64,000 nt of DNA from CAYMND01 sp964465065 (GCA_964465065.1 CAYXHZ010000013.1:8266-72265); one strand, 5' to 3'; numbered from the stretch's first letter, positions 17,528 through 25,862 are shown. The notes: generated by a model not told the origin, from the letters alone. Numbers and translations are program-made.

Positions 17528-18438
17528 ATTCAAAAGCCGGTTCATACCGCAACCTGATCTTTCTGTTGACCAGAAGCTGCACTCTGTCCTGTCCGGAATG
17601 CAACATCAAGCCGCAGCTGGACGACGGGGCCTCGATATCGCCCGCTTTCCTGGAGCGCTGGATCAGTCCGTCTAACCGACAACGAATCCGCGCCGGTATC
17701 ATCTGGAGCGGCGGTGAACCTCTGCTGAAACTGGACTCGCTGGTATACGGTTTGCACCTGGCACGGGAGAACGGGTTCCGTTCGGAAATCCTGACCGGCG
17801 GCGCCTGGCCGCTTGACGCTGACACCATCCTGAATTCCCTGGCCAAATTCCGGTCCGGACTGAATCTGCGCCTCAGCATCGATGGACCTCATTTCAACCA
17901 GATCGGCCCCACCCGAATCAAGGAACTGTGCACGGCCATCCTCGAAGGCGGCTTCAAACTGGGGTTCACGTACCGCCAGCCGGATCCGTTCGCCCCTGTC
18001 GGGCTCCAGGAGCTGAAAATCGAGCTGCTGGAGATTTTCCGCCGCCATGCCCCGGAGCAGTTGTCGGCAGCGCACTTCATTCACCACCTGCCCCACATGC
18101 CTGATGAAGACTGCCGTATCTGTCCTCCCGGACCGCCGGCGCCAGCCGGACCGCCAAAGTGCAAACTGGCCGAAAAAGACCTGGTACTGGCCTGGGATGA
18201 ACGCCGCTATGCCTGCTGCGGCCTGTTTGTCAGCGCCGACAACCGAGCGCTCAGCCTGGATACGGAGCCTAACCAGCTGATCTTCGCCCTGTTACGTCAG
18301 CAGGGACCGCTGGCACTGGCCGAGCGGTTGAAGATCGCCCTGCCCGTCAATCTCTGCGCCGATTCCGCCTCTCCCTGTACTTTATGCCGCTATCTTTGGA
18401 AGAATCACCCGCAACAGCTTACGGGGCTCGCTGGCTGA
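17524..18438 (+). CDS. radical SAM protein with C-terminal Cys cluster
   Basis: 304-aa radical SAM enzyme. The 4Fe-4S/SAM motif CTLSCPECN (~19-27) has the CxxxCxxC spacing; a GGEP motif (WSGGEPLL, ~61-68) and RLSIDGP follow. The C-terminal third carries additional Cys residues (EDCRICPPG, RRYACCGLF, NLCAD, CTLCRYLW) that could hold auxiliary clusters in SPASM-like fashion. The substrate is unknown; such proteins often modify peptides, but no precursor peptide is evident. It overlaps the upstream Lrp gene by ATGA. The Lrp-like plus radical SAM pairing resembles alternative haem pathways, but no supporting genes are present. Confidence 0.75.
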   Translation: MNSKAGSYRNLIFLLTRSCTLSCPECNIKPQLDDGASISPAFLERWISPSNRQRIRAGIIWSGGEPLLKLDSLVYGLHLARENGFRSEILTGGAWPLDADTILNSLAKFRSGLNLRLSIDGPHFNQIGPTRIKELCTAILEGGFKLGFTYRQPDPFAPVGLQELKIELLEIFRRHAPEQLSAAHFIHHLPHMPDEDCRICPPGPPAPAGPPKCKLAEKDLVLAWDERRYACCGLFVSADNRALSLDTEPNQLIFALLRQQGPLALAERLKIALPVNLCADSASPCTLCRYLWKNHPQQLTGLAG

Positions 18439-18490
18439 GTTCCGACAGAAAAAACCGTGAAAATGAATGGGAACCGTCACATAGAATCCC

Positions 18491-19276
18491 TCATGACGGG
18501 ATTTTTCGAACTTGTCCTGCCAGAATCGAACGGATTTTATCAATCGAAGGCGGCGGGCCGATTCGGATCGGTCGGCCATCGACGAACAGGGCATCCGAAA
18601 TCCCCCATTCACACAAGGTCTGAGGACATAACGTGTTGATTTCCTGAAATACCACCTGACCGGCAAACTCCTGAGCAACCCGCTTGGCCCTCTCATGGGT
18701 GATATTCTGCGCCGGACACCAGCCGTTGGTAAAGGAAGTCACCGTCACCACTCCAGGCTGTTTCTCCGGTCGTTTCTTTTCTTTGATCCAGCAGGGCGGT
18801 ACGGCATCGTCACGAAACGCTTTCCACATCAACACCGCCATCCCGTCCCGATCCACCCTCTTATAGCCTTGTTTCCTGAACCAGGAGGCCTTCATCCAGA
18901 ATGGCAGAGCCAATCCCCAGGCGGCGACACCATGACGGTTCAAGGTCCGGATATCGGTCTCGGCGGCGTTCAGCAAAGCCTAGCCGATACCTCTTTTCTG
19001 CTGATTGCCAACTCCCGATTTGTGACCATGAACCCAGATGCAGTTAATGAAATAAAGATTCTTGCCGCTGATGATAGAATGTTCGACCGGAAGGTACTGA
19101 ATCATGCCCAGCGCCATGTCATCCTCTATGGCCAGTTTGACTCTGAGTCCCTTGCCTTTCATCTCTTCAAACCAACGCCGCTTCAAATCCCCCGATTCCT
19201 TCATTTCCTCAGACCATTCTTCCAGGCAGTAGAAATAGGCGGGCTGAAACCGATCGTGCAAATCAACGATTTCCAT
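18491..19276 (-). pseudogene. GNAT N-acetyltransferase with C-terminal YoaP-like domain, broken by one in-frame TAG
   Basis: Two same-frame segments form one ~261-residue protein split by a single TAG at 18980-18982. Segment one contains ECYx-type start EIVDLHDRFQPAYFYCLEEW, EEMKGKGLRVKLAIED and FINCIWVHGHKSGVG, ending QQKRGIG; segment two resumes ALLNAAETDI, the acetyl-CoA helix, where family members normally read GIGKALL, so Lys (AAG) to TAG fits one base change. The C-terminal part (VTVTSFTNGWCPAQN, a CxxxN thioredoxin-like site, and CEWGISDALFVDG) is the YoaP-like domain. Start ATG 19276 has GGAGG nine bases upstream. It lies 21 bp downstream of the STAND gene. TAG is an ordinary stop elsewhere here, so recoding is unlikely; a sequencing error is possible. 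Confidence 0.75.
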
Positions 19277-19297
19277 GATCACGCGCCTCCACGGTCG

Positions 19298-22200
19298 TCA
19301 GGGCTGAACGGTCGCAATCGATGAACGGCTCTGTGCCCGCAGTCTGGCCACCAAGGCCCGGCTGACGGACACATCCTGCTGCCAAGTCGGGTTCTGGCTG
19401 TCCATGGCCGCCAGATGTTCGTCCAAAGACAGGCTTTGCTGTGCCATCCGCAAGGCCGCGGCGACATCGCCCCGTTGCTCATGGTACTCGGCCAGGCGGG
19501 TGAGACAGAAGGAGTAATCACGCTGATAAGCCACCTGGCTCGGATCCGCTTCGGCCAGCCTTTTACTCGCCGCCAGGGCGTTCGTGTAGGCCTGCAGGGC
19601 GCCATCGTGATCACCCTGGTAGCGGTAAACATCCGCGATTCGATTGTAAATCGCACTCAGGTCCCTCTGCCAGGACGGGTTGTTCGGATCGGCTTCAGCC
19701 AGAGGCTTGCTCGCCGCCAAAGATTTCATGTAGGCCGCCTGGGCATCGGCCAGCTCGCCCAGGCCGCACAGTACGTCGCCAATTTTTCGCTGACACTGAT
19801 AAAAATCTCTTTGCCAGCAGGTGTCGGCCGGGTCGAGACGGGTCAACATCCGGCTGATCGACAGGGCTTCCTGATAGACAGAGAGAGAGCCGGTCAGGTT
19901 ACCCATTTCGGACAGGACGTCACCCATCCGGCAGCAACTGATACTGAGTTCCCGCTGCCAATCGATGTTTTCCGGATCCATGTTGACCAGGTTCCGGCTG
20001 ACCAGCAGCGATTGGTCAAAAATCTCCCGGGCACCAGCCAGATCGCCCTGACTGCGCAGGACATCGCCGATCCTTTCCTGGCTGACACTCAGATCCCGCT
20101 GCCAGAACAGATTGGCCGGGTCGGATTCAGTCAGCCTTTTCCTCACAGCCAATGAGCTCCGGTACGCCTCCTGCGCAGCGACCAGATCGCCTTGATAAGC
20201 CAAAACGTCGCCGATTCGCTCCTGGCTGACGCTCAAATCTCGCAGCCAGACCGGATTGTCCGGATCGTTTTCGACCAGGCATCTACTCACCGATAGCGCC
20301 GCGTCATAGGCTTGCCGGGCCTGCACCAACTCACCCAGATCGCACAGCAAATCACCGATTTTCCGGTAACTGACCCGCAAATTCCGTTGCCAATAGCCAT
20401 TTTTCGGGTCGCTCTGAGCCAATCGCCGGCTTATATCCAGCGAGGCCTGGTAGGCTTGCAACGCCTCGTCCAGATTGCTTTGGCTGCGCAGGGTATCGCC
20501 GATCCGTTCCTGAGTTACGCTCTGATCCTGCAGCCAGGCCGGATTCGTCACATCGGCATCGGCCAGACGCCGACTGACGGACAGCGAATCCCGGTAGGCC
20601 TGCAGCGCAGCGGGCAGATCACCCAGAGCGGTCAGGGCATCGCCTGTTTTACTGTGACAGACGCTCATGTCCCGTTGCCAGTCGAGCTTGCCCGGATCTG
20701 CCTGGGTCAGTGTACGGCTGATGTCCAAAGCCTGCCGGTAAGCCTGTAAAGCTCGTGATGGGTCACCATGATCGCTGTAAACATCGCCGCGGCGGTTGAG
20801 CAGGACGGCATGCTCCCGCATCCATTCCGGCAACTGAGCCTTGGACGGCGGGAAAAGGTCCAGCCAGTCCGAAACCGCCGTGAACACCAGCCGGACCAAA
20901 TCGGAGCGGCCGATGGAATGAACGCGGTAATAGCCTTCGTACAGGTAAAAGTTGGCCAGACTGGTCCAGACGCTTTGACTGCGGTCCATGTTCAGCAGAG
21001 CGGCTCCATGTTCCAGGAAAACAGGCAGCTCTTCTCCGATATCCGGATCGGTTTCGCTGGCCAGACTGATGCGTAGCCGGTCATGAAACCATCGTCCAAG
21101 CCGCTCGCGCAACAGTGGATCGCTTTGACCCTCGTGCAGCAGGCTGTAGCCGATCGGGCTGGTGAATTCCCAGCAGTCCGCGCCGACTGACGCGCTGATC
21201 AGTCCGTGCCGCTGCAGGCTCAGCAAGGCGTTGCCGACCGGTTCCAGGTCGCTTATGTCGGGGTTGACCGCCGCGGCCACCGCTTCCAGAGGAAACGGTA
21301 ACCGAGCCAGCATTGCAGCTGCCGACAGAGTGCGTTTCAGCGTATCGTCCAGGCTGCCGACAAGCTGTTCCAGCAGCCATGACAGCCTCCGTTCAAGCAA
21401 GCGGTCCTGCGGCTCCGCAGCGTCGGCGCCCGGCCAGTTCTTCAGGAAAGAGCGAGCCTGTTCTTCACCACCGGTCAGCCAGGCGCCGGCCCAGGTTATC
21501 GCCAGAGGATGACCGGACAGCGCGGTCAACACATCGCAGCGCAGTTTCCCGCCCAGCTTGCCCCGGTTGAATGAATCGAACAAAACGGCAGCATCCTGCT
21601 CATCGAGGGCCTCGGTCAGTTCGATGACTTCAGCGTTCATACCTGTCGGCGGATTACGGGTCAAGAGGAGAAACCGGTTGGCCTGGGACATCACGCTGCA
21701 CAGGTTTGTCAAATCGCTGCGGCCGTTCAGACCGTCGGCCAGTTCGCCGTTGTCGATGACAATCAGCGCCCGACGTGAACGACAGGCAGCGACTGCGCGG
21801 TCCCGGGCCCAGGAATCGGCCATGAAGCCACTGCCGGCCAGCGAATTGGCCAGTGCGTCCCAGACCGGTTCGGCATGGCCCCGATAGCGAACGAGATCGA
21901 TCCACACCACTCCGTCCGCAAAGCAACCCGCCAGAGCCGATGGCGATGATTCTTCGTCCAGAATCCTCAATGCTTCGGCAGCCAGAGCGCTTTTACCGAT
22001 GCCAGCCATTCCGGCGACAATACAGTTCTGGCCGGTTTTCAAGGAGTGCAGAATCCGGTTCAATTCTCGACTCCGGCCATAGAACCGCTCACTATGCAGC
22101 GGAAACTGACCAGGGACGGCGGGGACGGGTGCAGACCGATCCGATCCCGTTTCCGGTGGTAGAATCCGTTCGCCGATCAGCTTGTGTATGGCTTCCCGCA

Positions 22201-22957
22201 AGCGGGCGTCTGGCGGTATGGAACCGTCACCGGACCCGGTACCGTCGTCGAGCGGGATCGGGTCCGCACCGATGCCGGGATGAGCGGACAGTGGAGTGGC
22301 CAGCGGCCGACCGTACTTTTCACCGTAGAGTTCGTAAAAAGAAATCGTTTCCAATCCCAGCGCAACGCTGCGTCTCCGGTACCAGTCAAAAAGTTCCGGG
22401 CGGTAGGCGTCGAAGATACGCAGCAACTCCAGGCTGACGGTCGAGCCCGATGCGGACCGGTAGGAATCCAGTTGCCAGGACAGCGCCGTTCCGGTATGGG
22501 GCGTCGAAACGAAAAGAACCGCCCGCGTCGATTGCACGAGTTTTTTTCTGAGTGGTTCGAGTTCGCCGTCGCACTCGTCGGCCATGCGCAGTATCTGCTT
22601 GGCCACGAGCCCCCCCAAACCGAGGGCGATCACCAGAAGCGGACGCCGACCGATACCGGCCTGCAGCATACCGTCGCAGGCCTGGGCCGCATTGTCTGAA
22701 AACAGGCCATCCCCCCCATGCGAACACCGATTGGCAAACAGCCGGGTACGCTGCTTTTTGGCTGCCGTCCATGAAAATGGCAAGCGCCACACCCCGACAT
22801 CGGGATATTCCCGCCCCAACCAAAGCGGCCAGTCGTCGAGCGGATCCCGGGCAGGGCGTCTTGGCGTCGCTCCATCGCTGCCCGGCCCATGAATGAATAC
22901 CACGTCGGCCTTGCGCTCAGCCTGTTCACAACCGCTGATCGGGATCAGTGTTTTCAA
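19298..22957 (-). CDS. STAND-type NTPase with esterase-like N-terminus and TPR array
   Basis: About 1219 aa. Domain order: an alpha/beta-hydrolase domain like the DUF676/PGAP1 esterases (VVFIHG ~19-24; GLGGLVAKQ ~112-120; STPHTG ~151-156), a P-loop STAND/NB-ARC-like NTPase (FYGRSREL, then Walker A GMAGIGKSA ~316-324, Walker B-like RALIVIDNG), helical region, then nine 48-residue TPR units. The nucleophile elbow normally reads GHSLGG; here it is ALGLGG, so the catalytic Ser is Gly and the domain should be inactive. STAND proteins are signal-sensing switches, including antiviral Avs-type proteins; that role is inferred here. Start is uncertain: I favour TTG 22957, just before the fold begins and overlapping a small upstream frame; TTG 23062 is the alternative. 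Confidence 0.75.
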   Translation of the reverse strand: MKTLIPISGCEQAERKADVVFIHGPGSDGATPRRPARDPLDDWPLWLGREYPDVGVWRLPFSWTAAKKQRTRLFANRCSHGGDGLFSDNAAQACDGMLQAGIGRRPLLVIALGLGGLVAKQILRMADECDGELEPLRKKLVQSTRAVLFVSTPHTGTALSWQLDSYRSASGSTVSLELLRIFDAYRPELFDWYRRRSVALGLETISFYELYGEKYGRPLATPLSAHPGIGADPIPLDDGTGSGDGSIPPDARLREAIHKLIGERILPPETGSDRSAPVPAVPGQFPLHSERFYGRSRELNRILHSLKTGQNCIVAGMAGIGKSALAAEALRILDEESSPSALAGCFADGVVWIDLVRYRGHAEPVWDALANSLAGSGFMADSWARDRAVAACRSRRALIVIDNGELADGLNGRSDLTNLCSVMSQANRFLLLTRNPPTGMNAEVIELTEALDEQDAAVLFDSFNRGKLGGKLRCDVLTALSGHPLAITWAGAWLTGGEEQARSFLKNWPGADAAEPQDRLLERRLSWLLEQLVGSLDDTLKRTLSAAAMLARLPFPLEAVAAAVNPDISDLEPVGNALLSLQRHGLISASVGADCWEFTSPIGYSLLHEGQSDPLLRERLGRWFHDRLRISLASETDPDIGEELPVFLEHGAALLNMDRSQSVWTSLANFYLYEGYYRVHSIGRSDLVRLVFTAVSDWLDLFPPSKAQLPEWMREHAVLLNRRGDVYSDHGDPSRALQAYRQALDISRTLTQADPGKLDWQRDMSVCHSKTGDALTALGDLPAALQAYRDSLSVSRRLADADVTNPAWLQDQSVTQERIGDTLRSQSNLDEALQAYQASLDISRRLAQSDPKNGYWQRNLRVSYRKIGDLLCDLGELVQARQAYDAALSVSRCLVENDPDNPVWLRDLSVSQERIGDVLAYQGDLVAAQEAYRSSLAVRKRLTESDPANLFWQRDLSVSQERIGDVLRSQGDLAGAREIFDQSLLVSRNLVNMDPENIDWQRELSISCCRMGDVLSEMGNLTGSLSVYQEALSISRMLTRLDPADTCWQRDFYQCQRKIGDVLCGLGELADAQAAYMKSLAASKPLAEADPNNPSWQRDLSAIYNRIADVYRYQGDHDGALQAYTNALAASKRLAEADPSQVAYQRDYSFCLTRLAEYHEQRGDVAAALRMAQQSLSLDEHLAAMDSQNPTWQQDVSVSRALVARLRAQSRSSIATVQP
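19382..20680 (-). repeat. nine exact 144-bp coding repeats (48-aa TPR units)
   Basis: The first conserved Trp codon of the unit (consensus WQRDLSVSQERIGDVL) is at 20680-20678, and the same position recurs every 144 bp down to 19384-19382, with no insertion or deletion across nine periods. Each unit continues GDL..A..AY..SL..S..L...DP.N. This is a TPR with an extended loop, known from other STAND proteins. The units differ in sequence enough to be old, but exact spacing keeps recombination in frame. Confidence 0.85.
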
Positions 22958-23097
22958 GTGACAGCTTCCCCGGCCATGAATCCGGCAGGTTCTTGGCTGC
23001 CGACCGCTTTCCGAAGCAGGCGTCGGCTGTGGTTCCAGCGATACAGTAGTGGCGAAGGGCAATACAGACGGTATCTTGTGAATGCGATCCTTTTCAT
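22954..23097 (-). CDS. possible 47-aa leader peptide upstream of the STAND gene
   Basis: A 47-codon frame beginning MKRIAFTRYRLYCPSP, strongly basic (many Arg). Its ATG (23097) follows a candidate promoter by about 15 bases, and its TGA (22956-22954) overlaps the TTG proposed as the STAND start in the pattern TTGA. This arrangement would couple STAND translation to the leader. No homology is recognised, and there is no good ribosome site, so it may be chance. Confidence 0.25.
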   Translation of the reverse strand: MKRIAFTRYRLYCPSPLLYRWNHSRRLLRKAVGSQEPAGFMAGEAVT

Positions 23098-23112
23098 CTT
23101 TTTCAATATCTG

Positions 23113-23142
23113 GTTATAACCCCAGGTCCATTCGAAATGCAA
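23113..23142 (-). promoter_or_regulatory. candidate promoter for the STAND gene
   Basis: Minus strand: -35 TTGCAT (23142-23137), 18-bp spacer, -10 TATAAC (23118-23113). It would give a transcript starting near 23106, before the small leader frame. Confidence 0.4.
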
Positions 23143-23261
23143 TAGGCAGAAAACGGACACGACGATTCATCCCTGACTTACCGCTCTTTATACCTGGAAT
23201 GCATCTTTCACAGGACCAAAATGCGATTCACAGGTGCGTGTGTATCCGGAGCGCTTGTTCA

Positions 23262-23270
23262 TACGTTTAA
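23262..23270 (+). promoter_or_regulatory. possible LytTR-type binding site
   Basis: TACGTTTAA is one base off the published LytTR half-site pattern [TA][AC][CA]GTTN[AG][TG]. It lies 46 bp upstream of the LytTR gene in the STAND/LytTR divergent spacer. A second clean half-site at one helical turn or two was not found, so this is weak. Confidence 0.25.
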
Positions 23271-23315
23271 GATACATGAATGTAATGATCGATTTCGTGT
23301 GACAGGAGAATAATC

Positions 23316-23663
23316 ATGACCAACAAAGACATCCTGATCGTCAAGTCCTCAGGACGCTTTCTGTTTCTGGACTGGAAAAAAATCGCCTTCATATCCGCCG
23401 AGGGCAACTATGTCCGAATCCATTACGGAGACAGCAATTACCTGATCCGGGAGACACTCCGCGATATCAGCGCCCGCCTGGCCAACCCTCCGTTTGTACG
23501 CATCAGCCGGTCAGCCGTCATCAACATCGAGTGTATCCGCGAATTGCGCAACCGTCATTCGCAAAGTGCGGAAGTCATTCTGACCAACAACCAGGTCTGT
23601 TACTGGAGCCGCTCCTACCGCAACGAACTCGATACCCTGCTCGAGCAGATGACGATCAGTTGA
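23316..23663 (+). CDS. stand-alone LytTR-domain DNA-binding protein
   Basis: 115-aa protein consisting of just a LytTR DNA-binding domain: DWKKIAFISAEGNYVRIHYG, RETLRDISARL, FVRISRSAVINIECIREL and the final ILTNNQVCYWSRSYRNEL. In classical LytR/AgrA regulators this follows a receiver domain; here none is present, so it is not a phosphorylated response regulator and must be controlled otherwise. Start ATG has AGGAG seven bases upstream. It is divergent from the STAND gene and 43 bp upstream of the glycosyltransferase/MBL fusion, with which it probably shares a transcript. Confidence 0.88.
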   Translation: MTNKDILIVKSSGRFLFLDWKKIAFISAEGNYVRIHYGDSNYLIRETLRDISARLANPPFVRISRSAVINIECIRELRNRHSQSAEVILTNNQVCYWSRSYRNELDTLLEQMTIS

Positions 23664-23706
23664 AACCCGATCCGTGCGTACCTTGATCATCCAGGGAGAG
23701 TCAGTC

Positions 23707-25845
23707 ATGAACTGTATCGCCTCGCAGTTTTCCAAAAAAATGATCGCCGTTCCTGCGTTGACATTGTTTTTCCTTGCCTTCCTGTGCGCCGCTCCGGCGG
23801 CTGATAAAACGGTTTTGGTCAGTTTCGTGTCCAGTCATGAGCAGGAGCAGGCGGTCAATGCCTTGATCCAGAGCGTCCGTGAACGGGGCGGAGCCTGTCG
23901 CTCCAGTCGGATATACGTACTGAACAGCGATCCGGCCGAGTTTTCCTGCCGTTCACTTCGTCAGGACAATGTGCAGGTTCTACCGCTGCAAATGCCCCAG
24001 TCCTTGCGGGATTACCCATTGGCCCTGAAGGCTTTCGCCGCCGCCCAGGTGGAGAGAATTGTCGCTGACCGCGTCGACACTCTGGTATGGCTGGATCCGG
24101 GGGTAATCGTCCTCAAGCCGCTCAGCGATCTCGAACTGAGCGATGATTACGATGTCGCCGTTCGCCCGGTCACCCTGGCCAACACCATCGGCATTCCGCC
24201 GCATTCCGCCCCGAACGAGTATTGGCAGCCGATCTACCGGCGGCTGCGCATCGATTACCGGACGCTCCCGAGCCTGGAAACGGTTGCCGATTCAGTCCCG
24301 ATTCAGCCGTATTACAACTGCGAGGTATTTGCCTTCAACCCCGGAATCGGTCTGGCCCGTCGCTGGGCCGAGCTGCTGCGCGAGCTGATTCAGGACGAAA
24401 ATTATCAAAAAAACATCTGCAACACTTTTCTGCGCAGGTTGTTCCTGCATCAGGCGGTACTGAGCGGCCTGATCAGTTCACGAATCCGGCCAGATCGGAT
24501 CAAACCCCTGCCCCTGGACAGCGCCTACCCGTTCAGTCAGCATGAACGACTCCCGGCCGGCAAGAAAGCCGCCGCCATGTGCGATCTGTCTGTCGCGATT
24601 TTCGACAGCACCTGGAGCCAGGACCCCGCCTGGATGAATCGGATGGTTATCGACAGCGAACTGAAGGATTGGCTGGGCAAGGTCTACCGGTCATACCTCG
24701 AGCTGACCCCGGGGATTTACCGTGTCGAGGGGTGCTGCAATTCCTATCTGGTGATCTCCAGCCAGGGCAGTGTACTGATCGACCCGGCCGGAGCCGCCAC
24801 GGCAGCGGAGCACTTCCGAAAAATCATCGAAAGCAACCCTCTGCAAGCCATCCTGCTCACCCATGCCCATCAGGATCATGCCAATGACATCGCCCAATGG
24901 CGAGCCGGCCGCGATATCCCGGTCATCGCCCAGAGGGAATTCAAGCGGTATTACGAGTACTGCGACGAGCTGCAGGGATTATTATCCCGTCGAAACGCCA
25001 TCTGGTCTGGAAAACTACCCGGCGAACTCCGAATCGAGGAATCGCCAGAACAGGAGAAGGCCAATATATATTTCGACGATCGTTACGAGTTGGCAGTCGG
25101 AGATATCCATTTTCAGCTGTTTCATACCCCCGGCGAAACTCCGGACCATGTCACCATCTGGGTGCCGGAGCTGAAGGCCGTCTTCGTCGGAGACAATTAC
25201 TACGAATACTTCATCAACAATTCCACCTTCCGCGGCACCATGATCCGCCCGGTTTCCGGTTATATCAAGGCCATCGAAACCGCGCTGAACCTGAATCCTG
25301 ATTTTTTTCTGATGGGCCACGGCAAACCGTTGCTGTCCAAAGTCGAAATCCGGGACAATGCCGCGACCTTTCTGAGCGGTTTGAAATTCATATACGCCGA
25401 GACCCTGAAGGGCATCAATGCCGGCAAGGATCTGTACGCCCTGATGCAGGAAATCAAGGTGCCCGATCAGTACGGTATCCGACCCTATTACGGTAAAGTC
25501 GAGTGGACAGTTCGGGGCATCTGGCAGGAATATGTCGGCTGGTTCGACGAAAACCCGGTCAGCATGTACTCGATCCCGTTTTCCGATGTGTATGACGATC
25601 TGCTGGAACTGATTGGTCCGGAGAAATTCATGGCCAGAATCAGACAACATCTGGAGCAGAAAGAATTTCTCAAAGTGCTGCACCTGACCGATCTGCCGCT
25701 CAAGGAGGATCCGGGGCATAAAGAAGCCAACGAACTCCGTTGCGCCGCCTTGCGGGAATTGAAGAAAAACGCCGTCAATTTCATCGAGAAGATCTGGCTC
25801 AACCACGCCTTGCGTCTCTGCGAAGAGAACTTGAAGAGGCCGTAG
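23707..25845 (+). CDS. exported fusion of GT-A-like domain and MBL-fold alkylsulfatase-like hydrolase
   Basis: 712 aa. Signal peptide (~1-33, hydrophobic ALTLFFLAFLCAAPA) then a domain (~35-300) like nucleotide-diphospho-sugar transferases (VLVSFVSSHEQEQAV, LVWLDPGVIVLKPLSDLEL, YYNCEVFAFNPGI). A metallo-beta-lactamase fold follows (~330-530) with all zinc ligands: THAHQDHAND, HTPGETPDH, VGDNYY, MGHGKPL. After it comes the alkylsulfatase-type dimerisation region (VEWTVRGIWQEYVGWFDENPVSMY). The substrate is unknown; GT-like and hydrolase parts in one exported chain are unexpected. Start ATG has GGGAGAG upstream; the alternative 11 codons earlier would precede the signal peptide. Follows the LytTR gene. 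Confidence 0.75.
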   Translation: MNCIASQFSKKMIAVPALTLFFLAFLCAAPAADKTVLVSFVSSHEQEQAVNALIQSVRERGGACRSSRIYVLNSDPAEFSCRSLRQDNVQVLPLQMPQSLRDYPLALKAFAAAQVERIVADRVDTLVWLDPGVIVLKPLSDLELSDDYDVAVRPVTLANTIGIPPHSAPNEYWQPIYRRLRIDYRTLPSLETVADSVPIQPYYNCEVFAFNPGIGLARRWAELLRELIQDENYQKNICNTFLRRLFLHQAVLSGLISSRIRPDRIKPLPLDSAYPFSQHERLPAGKKAAAMCDLSVAIFDSTWSQDPAWMNRMVIDSELKDWLGKVYRSYLELTPGIYRVEGCCNSYLVISSQGSVLIDPAGAATAAEHFRKIIESNPLQAILLTHAHQDHANDIAQWRAGRDIPVIAQREFKRYYEYCDELQGLLSRRNAIWSGKLPGELRIEESPEQEKANIYFDDRYELAVGDIHFQLFHTPGETPDHVTIWVPELKAVFVGDNYYEYFINNSTFRGTMIRPVSGYIKAIETALNLNPDFFLMGHGKPLLSKVEIRDNAATFLSGLKFIYAETLKGINAGKDLYALMQEIKVPDQYGIRPYYGKVEWTVRGIWQEYVGWFDENPVSMYSIPFSDVYDDLLELIGPEKFMARIRQHLEQKEFLKVLHLTDLPLKEDPGHKEANELRCAALRELKKNAVNFIEKIWLNHALRLCEENLKRP

Positions 25846-25862
25846 CGATCGGCTTGTTTTTT
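25837..25862 (+). terminator. rho-independent terminator overlapping the stop codon
   Basis: AGGCCG (25837-25842) pairs with CGGCTT (25850-25855, one G-T wobble) around a 7-base loop that contains the TAG stop of the MBL fusion, followed by GTTTTTT. A short but credible intrinsic terminator. Confidence 0.5.

Noticed and set aside
17063..18438. Siroheme decarboxylase plus AhbC/NirJ-type haem pathway
   Set aside because: Lrp-like plus radical SAM pairing is suggestive, but the Lrp protein has a normal helix-turn-helix and no other tetrapyrrole genes occur.
18980..18982. Amber recoding or pyrrolysine at the GNAT TAG
   Set aside because: TAG ends radC, the MBL fusion and ychF as a normal stop, and no suppressor machinery is visible in the window.
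19382..20680. Tandem repeats as CRISPR or satellite DNA
   Set aside because: The 144-bp period is coding, in frame and divergent between units, matching TPR units.
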